DNA from: Paenochrobactrum pullorum
GTDB lineage: Bacteria > Pseudomonadota > Alphaproteobacteria > Rhizobiales > Rhizobiaceae
Assembly (NCBI RefSeq): GCF_041929845.1
Contig: NZ_JBHEEH010000018.1
Location: forward strand, 1-35,633
Reading direction: 5' to 3'
DNA length: 35,633 nucleotides
The position numbers and the translations under genes are program-made. The notes below the pieces were generated by a model. The model worked only from the letters and a program-made list of their open reading frames with translations. It did no database searches and was not told the origin of the DNA. Positions 1 to 9,009 of the stretch are shown here, piece by piece. Position 1 is the stretch's first letter; each line of letters opens with the position of its first letter.

Positions 1-26
1 ACGAAGCTGTCTGCCGCTAGCAGCGC

Positions 27-76
27 CGCCGCCCTCGTTGTTCGCCTTATAGGGCAACCAATCTAAAACTGTCAAC
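27..76 (-). promoter_or_regulatory. Strong housekeeping promoter reading out of the window to the left
   Basis: On the minus strand, TTGACA (complement of 70-75) is followed after exactly 17 bases by CTATAA (complement of 47-52). This fits the alphaproteobacterial sigma-70 consensus CTTGAC-N17-CTATAT closely. Downstream, complement of 46 to 1, the sequence becomes GC-rich with no start codon, which suits a stable RNA or rRNA leader better than a short mRNA leader. The transcribed gene lies outside the window, so its identity is inference. Confidence 0.6.
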
Positions 77-467
77 GTTGTTTTTAAGTTATTTTGAATG
101 TTTTATGACTTTTATTGAATTTTCTTATTTCGCCCTGTGTATAAACACCCAATGGCTGACGAAACGCTCAATTGGCCTTCCCATAAAAGGTAGGGACTTC
201 CTTATATATGAGGTCATAAAGCAGCCTCATTAAATTATTAGACAGCAAGCCATCATTTATATGATTGTTCACAAGCTCTTATTATTGACTTCACACACAG
301 GGATTGGCAAAACTTGAATGACGACAATGGTAGGCTTTGCTTACTTTCTTCAGCGCTACCTGAAAACTGTTGTGGAACTCGCACCGCATTTCGATTCTAT
401 CGTGAAGCGGTTTTGATACTGTGAACACGTGTATCATATAGCCAACTATGGGATACCCTGTATTAAT
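77..467. other. AT-rich intergenic region upstream of the M23 peptidase gene
   Basis: About 390 bases without a convincing gene. The only structure I see is a small hairpin (TGAGG at 209-213 pairing with CCTCA at 225-229, followed by TTAAATTA). The promoter of the peptidase gene must lie here, but I find no strong -35/-10 pair. A 67-codon minus-strand reading frame at 291-494 overlaps the peptidase start and has no family features. Confidence 0.4.
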
Positions 468-2423
468 ATGACGCTGTCTCAACGCGATCAACACTACACC
501 GGCGACGAGCCCCCGCTTACAGTGGGTGGAAAACGGCGTCCGCCTGATCGTCGCGATGTCTCTGCGCGTTGGCTTGTCGGAACATTCTTAACCGGTGTCA
601 CTTCTTGTACTCTCATTGGCGTTGCATTATTTGCAGCGCTTGATGGTCGCGAGCAATTGGCAACGCCTGCTGAATTATTGGCGCGTGAAGACATCCAGCC
701 AATCGTTCAACAAGATGTCAGTAAAGGCAGCCGCATCGTCAGTGCTATTGCCAAACAAAAACCGCAAGACCGCCGCCGGATGGAAATTTCCACCATGCTG
801 AAGGTCGGCGAGCGTGAAGTGATACGAACCCGCCCGTTTGAATATGTCAAAATGGCTTTAGCGGTTGATCACCCGACAAATCGTAAATATCCGGCTTTCA
901 ACGCATTGGAGGTTTTCTCGGAAGGTCCTTCGGCGCCACAACCTGCCAATACCGGGCAGATTTATGGCGCTAAAGTAGAAAGCGAAATCAGTCTTCGCGT
1001 TGTTGATTTTCCAATGTCGGCCACTAGCTTTGATACAAGCGCTGATTTGAGTGTGGAAGACGTTGAGAATATTGTCCGTGATACCGGCATTTTGCTGACT
1101 GACGGCGATGTTCAGGTTGCTTCACTCCATTACGTCGACCCATTGCGTTTTGGTGCCAGTGAATCGCTGTTTTCCTTAGCACCTTCTATCGGCGTACGCA
1201 TTACGCAGGAAAATGTAAGCGTTGCCGCACGCAATGAAGGTTCGGAATTTGCCGGTGACGGTTTTTCGGAAGAGCTCATTCCGTTCAGAAATGCTGCCAA
1301 TATCAGCGATGCATTATCAAGTGCAGGTTACAGCGATGACAGTGCGCTGCAAATGGCGGAAGCATTGGCTAAATTGATGAATTCGCCGCGCCTGAAAGAA
1401 GGCAGCGTTTTGCGTGTCGGGGTTGAAAGCCGTAATGGTGAGGACCGGATCGTCCGCGCCAGTATCTATAGCAACACCACACATCTGGTGACCGTAACGC
1501 TCAATGACAAAGCACAATATGTGCCGTCCGATGAACCCGAATCTACACCATTATTGGCATCCGCTTTTGATGGTGAAGTGATGGCGCCACGTTTGCGTGG
1601 TGATTTGCCAAGTGTTTATGACGGCATCAGCCGTGCCGCTCTCGCCTATGGCATGACCGATACGATGCGGACACAACTAATTAAAATGCTGGCATCCGAT
1701 GTCGACTTGCAGGGAAAACTCAATCCGTCGGATCAGTTGGAAGCATTTTTCTCGCTGCCGGATGATTCCGACAGTGCCGATGACGATTCGCAGCTTCTTT
1801 ATGTGTCAGCCAATTTTGGTGGTACAATACGCAAATTTTATCGCTATCAGGCTCCCAACGGCGCGGTCGATTACTTTAACGAAAACGGCAAAAGCGCAAA
1901 ACAATTTTTACTGCGTAATCCGGTGCCGAATGGTGTCTTCCGCTCGCCATTCGGCATGCGCCGCCATCCGATCCTCGGCTATAGCCGTATGCATACAGGT
2001 GTTGACTGGGCAGCGCCACGCGGAACACCGATCATTGCCTCCGGTAATGGTGTTGTCGAAAAAGCCGGTTGGTCCAACGGCTATGGGAACCAGACGCTTA
2101 TCCGTCATGCCAACGGCTATGTCAGTAGTTATTCGCACCAAAATGCAATTGCCAATGGGGTAACGCCGGGTGCAAAAGTGCGTCAGGGACAAGTAATCGG
2201 CTATGTCGGCTCCACCGGTCTTTCGACCGGCCCACATCTGCACTATGAGCTGATCGTCAACGGCACAAAGGTTGATCCACTGCGTATCCGCCTGCCCGAC
2301 AATAAAGCTTTGAGCGGCAAAGAATTGGAAGCCTTTACACGTGAGCGTGACCGCATTGATAAATTGCTCAATGATCAGGGAGACGGCACCAAGCTTGCCG
2401 CGAACAGCTCAACCAATGGCTAA
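468..2423 (+). CDS. Membrane-anchored M23 (LytM-type) peptidoglycan endopeptidase
   Basis: A 651-residue envelope protein that probably cuts peptide cross-links in peptidoglycan. A cytoplasmic, arginine-rich N-terminus (about residues 1-33) is followed by one membrane segment (about 35-57). A long periplasmic linker region leads to a C-terminal M23 domain. The zinc ligands of the family are intact: HTGVD at 509-513 and HLH at 590-592, so it should be an active enzyme rather than a degenerate EnvC/NlpD-type activator. I chose ATG 468 because a GTG 13 codons earlier (429) has no ribosome site and adds unlike sequence, while the segment from 468 resembles Rhizobiales homologues. The gene stands alone and converges with the L,D-transpeptidase gene. 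Confidence 0.88.
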   Translation: MTLSQRDQHYTGDEPPLTVGGKRRPPDRRDVSARWLVGTFLTGVTSCTLIGVALFAALDGREQLATPAELLAREDIQPIVQQDVSKGSRIVSAIAKQKPQDRRRMEISTMLKVGEREVIRTRPFEYVKMALAVDHPTNRKYPAFNALEVFSEGPSAPQPANTGQIYGAKVESEISLRVVDFPMSATSFDTSADLSVEDVENIVRDTGILLTDGDVQVASLHYVDPLRFGASESLFSLAPSIGVRITQENVSVAARNEGSEFAGDGFSEELIPFRNAANISDALSSAGYSDDSALQMAEALAKLMNSPRLKEGSVLRVGVESRNGEDRIVRASIYSNTTHLVTVTLNDKAQYVPSDEPESTPLLASAFDGEVMAPRLRGDLPSVYDGISRAALAYGMTDTMRTQLIKMLASDVDLQGKLNPSDQLEAFFSLPDDSDSADDDSQLLYVSANFGGTIRKFYRYQAPNGAVDYFNENGKSAKQFLLRNPVPNGVFRSPFGMRRHPILGYSRMHTGVDWAAPRGTPIIASGNGVVEKAGWSNGYGNQTLIRHANGYVSSYSHQNAIANGVTPGAKVRQGQVIGYVGSTGLSTGPHLHYELIVNGTKVDPLRIRLPDNKALSGKELEAFTRERDRIDKLLNDQGDGTKLAANSSTNG

Positions 2424-2456
2424 GCTTTTATGTTCTCTTACGGAGCAATAAACCAT

Positions 2457-2494
2457 AAAACCGCTGAAATCACTTTCTGCGGTTTTGTTGTTTT
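2457..2494. terminator. Bidirectional terminator between peptidase and L,D-transpeptidase genes
   Basis: AAAACCGC (2457-2464) pairs perfectly with GCGGTTTT (2479-2486), giving an A-tract/U-tract flanked hairpin, followed by GTTGTTTT on the plus strand. The convergent transpeptidase stop codon is at 2493-2495, so the hairpin can serve both genes. Confidence 0.8.
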
Positions 2495-3878
2495 ACTCGG
2501 TAAATTCGACCGTCACACCCGGCCCGACCAGTTTGGCCAGCTCTTGCGCATCCCAATTGGTCAAACGCACACAGCCATGACTGGATGTCTTGCCGATTTT
2601 CGACGGTTCGGGCGTGCCATGAATACCATAGGTCGGTTTTGACAATGCAATCCAGACAGTTCCAACCGGCCCGTTCGGCCCAGGCGGAATTGTCAGTACT
2701 CTATCATTGTTGCCCTGTTTGAAATTGACTTTCGGATTGTAGGTATAGTTGGGATTAATAGCGATACGCTCAACCTGCACGATACCTGAAGGTGACGGAT
2801 TATCCGATGAGCCGATTGTTGAAGGATAAGCCACAATCAGCTTGCCGTTTTCATCATAACCGCGCACTTGTTTGCGCGCTTTATCGGCAATGATGCGCGC
2901 CACTTTCGGTTTTTTTACCCGCTTGATATTCGGTACTTTGATGATTGTTCCCGGTTGGCCAAAATTCGCGCCCGGATTGAGCTCTTTCAAATAAGCCTCA
3001 TCAATATGGAAACGTTCACCCAACATTTCAGCATGCGACGTATAGGCCATGCTCGAAAGTTTGGCTTTTTCCGCATAATCGGATGGAATCGATGCAACCA
3101 GATTTTGTGCGGCATCCTGATCGGTAATCATATATTCTTTGAATGCAGCGCCGCCCGTTGCTTCCAATTCGGCATTAATTGCCGCTTCATCCTGCGGATT
3201 GATAAAACGACCCGTCAATTCACTATAAGCCGCAGCAGCCTTATCGACATTGCTGCCGGCGCGGCCATCAATCACTCCCGGTGATGCACCCGCACGATCA
3301 AGCAAGACCTGATAAGCAGCAATTTTTGCTTTCGCGCCCTGCCCTTTCGGCATTTCAACCGCAGGCGTCATATCATTGATGTCAGGATAATTACGTGATT
3401 GTCCCAGTTCTCTCTGACGGTTTTCCTGTTCGTAATCAGGAATACTGGCCTGATCATATTCATCACTGCCAATCGGCGGCAATTCATTGCGTTCGATCTG
3501 TCCGTCACGATTATAATCATAATCGGGTGCGGAAGGTGCAGCCGGATAATAATTGGGATCTTCCGGCACATTGCCGAAACCATCATAAGGCGCACCGCCA
3601 TCCACCGGACCATTCAATGTCCAGTTTCCACCACCGCGATAACCGCGGCGCCCTCTTGTTTGTTCCTGTTCATAAGCCGGCTCAACCGAAATGATGCGTC
3701 CACGCCGATCCATGGTGACACGTTGCCCCTTCGGGTCGATATAAACTCTGATCTGGCCATCACTGAAAACCTGCTCACCCGGATCATAAAGCTGTGCCGA
3801 AGCAGGTGCACTCCACCACACCGGTGATGTGAGTGTTGCCAACAATGCCAAACGAGACAATGACCGGTAATATGCCAT
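2493..3878 (-). CDS. Periplasmic L,D-transpeptidase (YkuD domain)
   Basis: A 461-residue secreted enzyme expected to form 3-3 cross-links in peptidoglycan or attach proteins to it. The start at 3878 gives a clear signal peptide (hydrophobic core, ending near APASA-Q at about residue 28). The upstream extension in the same frame (to 4049) lacks such a start. A proline/asparagine/aspartate-rich low-complexity stretch follows, then a peptidoglycan-binding-like segment, a LysM-like segment (about residues 280-325), and the YkuD domain. The domain has the family motif HGT followed by SSHGCVRL with the catalytic cysteine at residue 436. It converges with the M23 peptidase gene; both act on the wall, but they are separate transcription units. 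Confidence 0.9.
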   Translation of the reverse strand: MAYYRSLSRLALLATLTSPVWWSAPASAQLYDPGEQVFSDGQIRVYIDPKGQRVTMDRRGRIISVEPAYEQEQTRGRRGYRGGGNWTLNGPVDGGAPYDGFGNVPEDPNYYPAAPSAPDYDYNRDGQIERNELPPIGSDEYDQASIPDYEQENRQRELGQSRNYPDINDMTPAVEMPKGQGAKAKIAAYQVLLDRAGASPGVIDGRAGSNVDKAAAAYSELTGRFINPQDEAAINAELEATGGAAFKEYMITDQDAAQNLVASIPSDYAEKAKLSSMAYTSHAEMLGERFHIDEAYLKELNPGANFGQPGTIIKVPNIKRVKKPKVARIIADKARKQVRGYDENGKLIVAYPSTIGSSDNPSPSGIVQVERIAINPNYTYNPKVNFKQGNNDRVLTIPPGPNGPVGTVWIALSKPTYGIHGTPEPSKIGKTSSHGCVRLTNWDAQELAKLVGPGVTVEFTE

Positions 3879-4002
3879 GGAAAAACCCTGCAGAGAAAAT
3901 GTCTTCACCCCAGATGCCGCATTTATAGTTAACAAACATCTAACTTTTGGAGTTCTTACAAAAGGAAGGTGACGCCAAAGTGGCCAAATTGAAGAGGGAT
4001 AG

Positions 4003-4037
4003 AATAAATAAAGCCGGCCAAAACTTTTGACCGGCTT
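4003..4037 (-). terminator. Rho-independent terminator of clpB
   Basis: Read leftward, AAGCCGG (complement of 4031-4037) pairs with CCGGCTT (complement of 4011-4017). After one mismatch the stem continues through CAAAA/TTTTG. The next bases on the minus strand are TTTATTTATT, a U-rich tail. Confidence 0.85.
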
Positions 4038-4077
4038 CAATTGTTTCATTTTACCTTTGAAGGCAGACCAAAGAAAA

Positions 4078-6678
4078 TCAGCTTTCTTCAGTGATCATTC
4101 CGGCTTTCGATTTGAAATTCAGCCTGTCGGAACCGGCAGAAATTTCCACAATCGAACCGTCAAGAACATCACCGAGCAGGATTTTCTCTGCCAGCGGATC
4201 CTGCACTTCTTTCTGGATCACACGTTTCAACGGACGTGCACCATAAGCCGGATCATAGCCCTTGTTGGACAACCAATCGCGGGCATCATCGTCCAGTTCC
4301 AAATGAACTTTACGGTCAGCCAGCAATTTTTGCAGACGTTCAAACTGAATATCGACAATCGCCCCCATATCGGAACGGCGCAGACGATGGAACAGAATGA
4401 TCTCGTCCACACGGTTGAGGAACTCCGGACGGAACGAAGCACGTACCACCGCCATGACATCCTCACGGGCGCTGTCGACAGAATCATCTTCGCCTAAGTT
4501 CACCAGATATTCCGCACCAAGATTGGACGTCATGATGATCAGCGTATTACTGAAATCAACAGTGCGTCCCTGACCATCGGTCAGGCGGCCGTCATCAAGC
4601 ACCTGCAACAGCACGTTGAAAACATCCGGATGCGCCTTTTCAATCTCGTCAAACAAAATGACCTGATAAGGGCGACGACGGACTGTTTCGGTCAATACGC
4701 CACCTTCCTCATAGCCTACATAGCCCGGAGGGGCACCAATCAGACGGGCAACGGAATGTTTCTCCATGAATTCCGACATATCGATACGCACCATCGCACT
4801 GTCATCGGCAAAGAGGAACGAAGCCAATGCCTTTGTCAGCTCGGTTTTACCAACACCGGTCGGGCCTAGGAAAATGAACGAACCAATCGGACGGTTAGGA
4901 TCCTGCAATCCGGCACGCGCACGGCGCACCGCCTTGGAAACAGCTTGCACGGCTTCAGCCTGACCAACAACCCGTTTGCCGATTTCGTCTTCCATACGCA
5001 GAAGTTTTTCGCGCTCGCCCTCCAGCATACGGTCGACAGGTATACCCGTCCAGCGGGAAATAATCTGTGCCACATGATCAGGCGTTACGGTTTCTTCTAC
5101 CAGGGAACCGCGATTTTCCTGACTTTCAGCATCCACCAGTTCTTTTTCAAGCTGCGGAATTTTGCCATAAGCCAATTCACCGGCTTTCTGGAATTCACCG
5201 TTACGCTGGGCGATTGCCAAAGCGTTACGCGCATCTTCCAGTTTCTTTTTCAGGTCTGCCGCATGGCCAAGCTTCTGCTTTTCCGCCTGCCATTTGGCCG
5301 TCAGTTCAGCAGATTCCTCTTCCAGATCGCTCAGTTCTTTTTCAAGACGTACGAGACGGTCTTTTGAAGCTGCGTCGGTTTCCTTCTTCAAAGCTTCGCG
5401 TTCAATTTTCAGCTGCATGGCGCGGCGGTCAATCTCGTCGAGCTCTTCCGGTTTCGAATCCACCTGCATTCTCAGGCGTGATGCAGCTTCATCCACAAGG
5501 TCAATTGCCTTATCCGGCAGGAAGCGGTCGGTGATGTAACGGTTCGACAATGTGGCAGCGGCAACAAGAGCCGAGTCAGAGACCCGCACTTTATGATGCT
5601 GCTCATATTTTTCCTTCAAACCGCGCAGAATTGAAATCGTATCTTCAACCGTTGGTTCATTGATGAATACCGGTTGGAAACGACGGGCAAGGGCTGCATC
5701 CTTTTCCACATATTTGCGATATTCATCCAAAGTTGTTGCACCAACGCAGCGCAATTCACCACGCGCAAGTGCGGGTTTGAGCAAGTTCGATGCATCCATC
5801 GCACCATCGCTTTTACCGGCACCCACAAGTGTGTGCATTTCATCGATGAACAAGATGATCTGACCGTCCGCGCTCTGCACTTCCGACAGAACCGCTTTGA
5901 GGCGTTCTTCAAATTCACCGCGATATTTAGCACCCGCAATCAATGCGCCCATATCCAGCGCCATCAATTGCTTGTCTTTAAGGGATTCCGGCACATCACC
6001 ATCGACGATACGCAGAGCCAAACCCTCAGCAATCGCGGTTTTACCCACGCCCGGCTCACCAATCAGTACCGGATTGTTTTTGGTACGGCGTGACAAAACC
6101 TGAATGGCACGGCGGATTTCTTCATCACGACCGATAACCGGATCAAGCTTGCCGTCACGTGCGTCTTCCGTCAAATCACGCGCATATTTTTTCAAAGCAT
6201 CATAATTGCCTTCGGCAGAAGCAGAATCAGCCGTACGACCTTTACGCATATCGTTGATCACCTTATTCAGTGCATTGGCCGTCACACCGGCTTTGCTTAA
6301 AATTTCAGAACTTTTGGCAGATTTTTCAATCGCAAGTGCCGTCAGAAGACGCTCAACAGTCACGAAACTATCACCGGCTTTAGTGGCCAGTTCTTCAGCT
6401 GTTGAGAAAACCTTTGCGAGTGGCTGTGACAGATATAGCTGATCATTGCCGCCGGTTACTTTGGGAACAGCATTCAATGCTGCATCCAGACCGATACGCA
6501 ATTGCGCAAGATTACCACCTGCACGTTCAATCAGTGATGCTGCCAAGCCTTCATTATCATCCACCAGAACCTTCAGCATATGCTCGGGCATAAATTGCTG
6601 ATTATTGGCGTTTAAAGCATAGGTTTGTGCAGACTGAATAAAACCGCGAACGCGTTCAGTGTATTTTTCTATATTCAT
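4078..6678 (-). CDS. clpB: ATP-dependent disaggregase ClpB
   Basis: An 866-residue Hsp100 chaperone that, with DnaK, pulls proteins out of aggregates after heat or other stress. The length is that of full ClpB. The domains are an N-terminal Clp repeat domain (about 1-145), AAA+ module 1 with Walker A GEPGVGKT at 207-214 and Walker B ending in FIDEMH, the middle coiled coil (about 410-525) that separates ClpB from ClpA/ClpC, and AAA+ module 2 with Walker A GPTGVGKT at 605-612 and FDEIEKAHP. The start at 6678 follows AAGGAG six bases upstream. A longer in-frame start at 6807 would run past the promoter and is rejected. It has its own heat-shock-type promoter and terminator. Confidence 0.97.
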   Translation of the reverse strand: MNIEKYTERVRGFIQSAQTYALNANNQQFMPEHMLKVLVDDNEGLAASLIERAGGNLAQLRIGLDAALNAVPKVTGGNDQLYLSQPLAKVFSTAEELATKAGDSFVTVERLLTALAIEKSAKSSEILSKAGVTANALNKVINDMRKGRTADSASAEGNYDALKKYARDLTEDARDGKLDPVIGRDEEIRRAIQVLSRRTKNNPVLIGEPGVGKTAIAEGLALRIVDGDVPESLKDKQLMALDMGALIAGAKYRGEFEERLKAVLSEVQSADGQIILFIDEMHTLVGAGKSDGAMDASNLLKPALARGELRCVGATTLDEYRKYVEKDAALARRFQPVFINEPTVEDTISILRGLKEKYEQHHKVRVSDSALVAAATLSNRYITDRFLPDKAIDLVDEAASRLRMQVDSKPEELDEIDRRAMQLKIEREALKKETDAASKDRLVRLEKELSDLEEESAELTAKWQAEKQKLGHAADLKKKLEDARNALAIAQRNGEFQKAGELAYGKIPQLEKELVDAESQENRGSLVEETVTPDHVAQIISRWTGIPVDRMLEGEREKLLRMEDEIGKRVVGQAEAVQAVSKAVRRARAGLQDPNRPIGSFIFLGPTGVGKTELTKALASFLFADDSAMVRIDMSEFMEKHSVARLIGAPPGYVGYEEGGVLTETVRRRPYQVILFDEIEKAHPDVFNVLLQVLDDGRLTDGQGRTVDFSNTLIIMTSNLGAEYLVNLGEDDSVDSAREDVMAVVRASFRPEFLNRVDEIILFHRLRRSDMGAIVDIQFERLQKLLADRKVHLELDDDARDWLSNKGYDPAYGARPLKRVIQKEVQDPLAEKILLGDVLDGSIVEISAGSDRLNFKSKAGMITEES

Positions 6679-6768
6679 AATTGTCTCCTTCATCCATCCC
6701 GGCCTGTAACAGCGCCGAGCGGTCTTTGGTGACGAGTCCCCAGATGAGGCGGACTCCATCTGGTTATG

Positions 6769-6797
6769 ATATGGGATGAGTTTATGCGTTCGGCAAG
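6769..6797 (-). promoter_or_regulatory. Heat-shock (RpoH/sigma-32-type) promoter of clpB
   Basis: On the minus strand, CTTGCCG (complement of 6791-6797) is followed after 14 bases by TCCCATAT (complement of 6769-6776). The sigma-32 pattern is CTTGAAA-N13/14-CCCCATNT, so the -10 matches at seven of eight positions and the spacing is right. It lies about 90 bases upstream of the clpB start. That clpB is controlled by RpoH is known in proteobacteria; the site here is inferred from sequence. Confidence 0.7.
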
Positions 6798-6818
6798 AAG
6801 ACTGCAAATATTCTGTAA

Positions 6819-6850
6819 TAAAAAAGACGCGAAAGTTGAACTCTCGCGCC
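6819..6850 (-). terminator. Terminator after the DUF4167 gene
   Basis: Read leftward, GGCGCGAGAG pairs over ten positions (two G-U) with CTTTCGCGTC, with TTCAA as the loop, and is followed by TTTTTTATTA. It sits 24 bases after the stop codon of the DUF4167 gene and separates it from clpB. Confidence 0.82.
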
Positions 6851-6873
6851 TTTCATTGATTATAAAGCTAAAT

Positions 6874-7821
6874 TTAAGCTTCTGAAGCTTCTTTTACCGG
6901 TTCTGCATCATCTTCTTTGACACGGCGCGGGCGACCGGGACGACGACGAACCGGTTGTTCACCATCAACCTCGGCGGCAGCTTCAGCAGGTTTGGCACGT
7001 GGCGTACGTGGCTTGGCAGGAGCAGCCTTTTTAACCGGCTTTTCTTCTGCTTCAACAACAGCTGCAACCGATGCCACAACAGGTTCTGCTTTCACAGCAA
7101 CCGGCTGTTCCTGTGCAATCTCGACGGCCTTCACAACCGGCTGTTCATTTACTTCCGGCTGCCCGGAATTTTCAGTAAAATGCGTGATCGGCTGAGGTGC
7201 ATCAGGGGCAACAGGTGCACCATGCTGTTCAAAACGAGACGGACGGCGCGGACGCTGAATGCGGCGCTGCTCACGATCTCTGCCATTATTATTGTCACGA
7301 TTTTGATGATCACGATTTTGATTATCGCGGTTCTGATCACGGCTCTGGGCCCGTTGTTCATGAGAACGCGTAGGGGCACTATTGTCTTCGTCATAAACGA
7401 CTTCAGCTGGAGTGCCTTCGATGAAAGGCTGAGGACCGCTGCCGCTTACATCCTGTGACGGAGCATTGTTGTGGCCGTTATGAGATGATGCAGCGGCAAA
7501 GCCCTGCTCTTCATCATCGGCACCTTCGTCATCAAAACTTTCATCCCGCTGGAAATGTTGCGGGTTCTGTGCCTGCGCTTGCAAAATAATGCGATTATAA
7601 TGTTCCGCATGCTGCAGGTAGTTTTCAGCCATCACGCGATCACCGGAAACTTGTGCATCTCTTGCCAGAGTCGCATATTTCTCTGCTATATGCTGTGCAT
7701 TGCCGCGGATTTTCACATCCGGGCCGTTGCTTTCATAGTTACGCGTCAGAGGATTGGGACCCTTGCGGTTATTGTTATTCCCCCGTCCACGCATGCGCCT
7801 GTTCTGCTGTGCTGGCCTCAT
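6874..7821 (-). CDS. DUF4167 domain protein with basic, AT-hook-like tail
   Basis: A 315-residue protein of unknown function that is conserved in Hyphomicrobiales. The N-terminus (MRPAQQNRRMRGR, then an asparagine run) and the following 70 or so residues with NYESNGPDVKIRG match the DUF4167 pattern. A disordered middle holds repeats of Q/H-N-R-D. The tail is Ala/Pro/Lys-rich and ends in RRRPGRPRR, whose GRP core flanked by arginines looks like an AT-hook, so nucleic-acid binding is possible (inference). I chose the ATG at 7821, nine bases after a GAG-type ribosome site. ATGs at 7827 and 7878 are possible but add residues unlike the family start. Confidence 0.85.
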   Translation of the reverse strand: MRPAQQNRRMRGRGNNNNRKGPNPLTRNYESNGPDVKIRGNAQHIAEKYATLARDAQVSGDRVMAENYLQHAEHYNRIILQAQAQNPQHFQRDESFDDEGADDEEQGFAAASSHNGHNNAPSQDVSGSGPQPFIEGTPAEVVYDEDNSAPTRSHEQRAQSRDQNRDNQNRDHQNRDNNNGRDREQRRIQRPRRPSRFEQHGAPVAPDAPQPITHFTENSGQPEVNEQPVVKAVEIAQEQPVAVKAEPVVASVAAVVEAEEKPVKKAAPAKPRTPRAKPAEAAAEVDGEQPVRRRPGRPRRVKEDDAEPVKEASEA

Positions 7822-8136
7822 ACTCATATCTCTTTTCAGATTAAGGGTACATAAGACCTGCGCGATCATAAAGATCAACGGGTCTCGTATTTTGAGCTAC
7901 AGAAGGGAATGCACCCTAATATCCCATCTGTATAATGCTCTGAATGTGGTACTTACCGTTAAAACTTAACCGGCCTGATTTTTAGACCCCGTTTTTCAGA
8001 CCTTAGGCGGCCTTGCACTTTGTGGTGCAGTCAAAAACCAAAATTTCGGACGGTGATCGGAACCTAAACAGATTTGCCGGAAATTCCAAGCGTTTTTATT
8101 GATTGCCTCTCGATTATCTGCATTATTTTGCAATTT
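7822..8136. other. Intergenic region between the DUF4167 gene and prmC
   Basis: About 310 bases with no gene. It must contain the 3' end of the prfA-prmC transcript and the promoter of the DUF4167 gene, both on the minus strand. I see only a short hairpin (TGCAC near 8015 pairing with GTGCA) and no terminator with a U-tract. Confidence 0.4.
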
Positions 8137-9009
8137 TTATGCTTTTTCAAAAAGCAGCGCTCTCTCATGTCCGCCGAGATCTTTGTTTGAGCACGCAAGC
8201 TTAAAATCATAATGATTAAAAATCAATTCCACGTCAGATAGCTGACCTGCACCAATTTCAATGGCGATCACTCCATCTTCATATAAGTGATTTGCACCAT
8301 GTTGTGCAAGAGCGCGATAAAAATCAAGTCCGTCTGCACCGCCATCCAGCGCCGCTACCGGATCATATTCTTTAACTTCGCGTGAAAGTGCGGCAATTTC
8401 ATGATGCGGAATATAAGGCGGATTGGAGGTAATCATATCATAGCGCCCGCTCACATTGGCAAACCAATCACTATGAATTGCTGCAAAACGTGAAGAAACA
8501 CCGGCATTTTCAGCATTGATACGCGCCGTGCTCAAAGCATCGTGCGCAATATCCACCGCCACACAACGCGCCTTTGCGCATTGATGCAACAACGTAATAG
8601 CGATGATGCCGGTTCCGGTGCCCATATCCAGCACATCCACCACTTGTTTATCGTCCGCTTTCTTCTGCAAAACCGGCAAGACCAGTTCGATCAAAGCTTC
8701 GGTATCAGGGCGCGGCTCCAACGTTTCTTTGGAAAGCTGAAACTCAAGCCCCCAAAATGCGCGACTTCCGATGATACGATACACTGGCTCACCGTTCAAA
8801 CGTCGCTCCAAAGCAGACTGCCAAAGTGCAATTTTTTCCTCATCAATCACCTGCTCCGGACGGCTGATCATATCCATACGTGAGGTCACTGTCGCCCATT
8901 CCGTTAAAAGACGGGCATCGAAGGCCGGATTTTCAAGCCCTGCCGCTTGAAAGGTATCACGCATCTGCGCAAACATTTGCCCCAATTGCATCACGTCGGC
9001 CTTGCTCAT
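8137..9009 (-). CDS. prmC: Release factor glutamine N5-methyltransferase PrmC
   Basis: A 290-residue SAM-dependent enzyme that methylates the glutamine of the GGQ motif in peptide-chain release factors. A helical N-terminal domain precedes a Rossmann methyltransferase domain with the SAM loop DMGTGTGI and the substrate-glutamine motif NPPY at 196-199, followed by IP, as in PrmC/HemK. Its ATG overlaps the stop of prfA in an ATGA arrangement (9006-9009), so the enzyme and its substrate are translationally coupled, the usual pairing. Confidence 0.95.
   Translation of the reverse strand: MSKADVMQLGQMFAQMRDTFQAAGLENPAFDARLLTEWATVTSRMDMISRPEQVIDEEKIALWQSALERRLNGEPVYRIIGSRAFWGLEFQLSKETLEPRPDTEALIELVLPVLQKKADDKQVVDVLDMGTGTGIIAITLLHQCAKARCVAVDIAHDALSTARINAENAGVSSRFAAIHSDWFANVSGRYDMITSNPPYIPHHEIAALSREVKEYDPVAALDGGADGLDFYRALAQHGANHLYEDGVIAIEIGAGQLSDVELIFNHYDFKLACSNKDLGGHERALLFEKA

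Noticed and set aside
1..60. GC-rich left edge as a protein gene or tmRNA
   Set aside because: No start codon follows the promoter in the visible part, and I could not match tmRNA landmarks with confidence, so it is left as an RNA leader of unknown type.
429..467. GTG start 13 codons upstream for the M23 peptidase
   Set aside because: No ribosome site precedes it and the extra residues do not resemble the usual N-terminus; the ATG at 468 fits better.
291..494. 67-codon minus-strand reading frame at the left
   Set aside because: It overlaps the start of the peptidase gene, has no recognisable family features and no good ribosome site.
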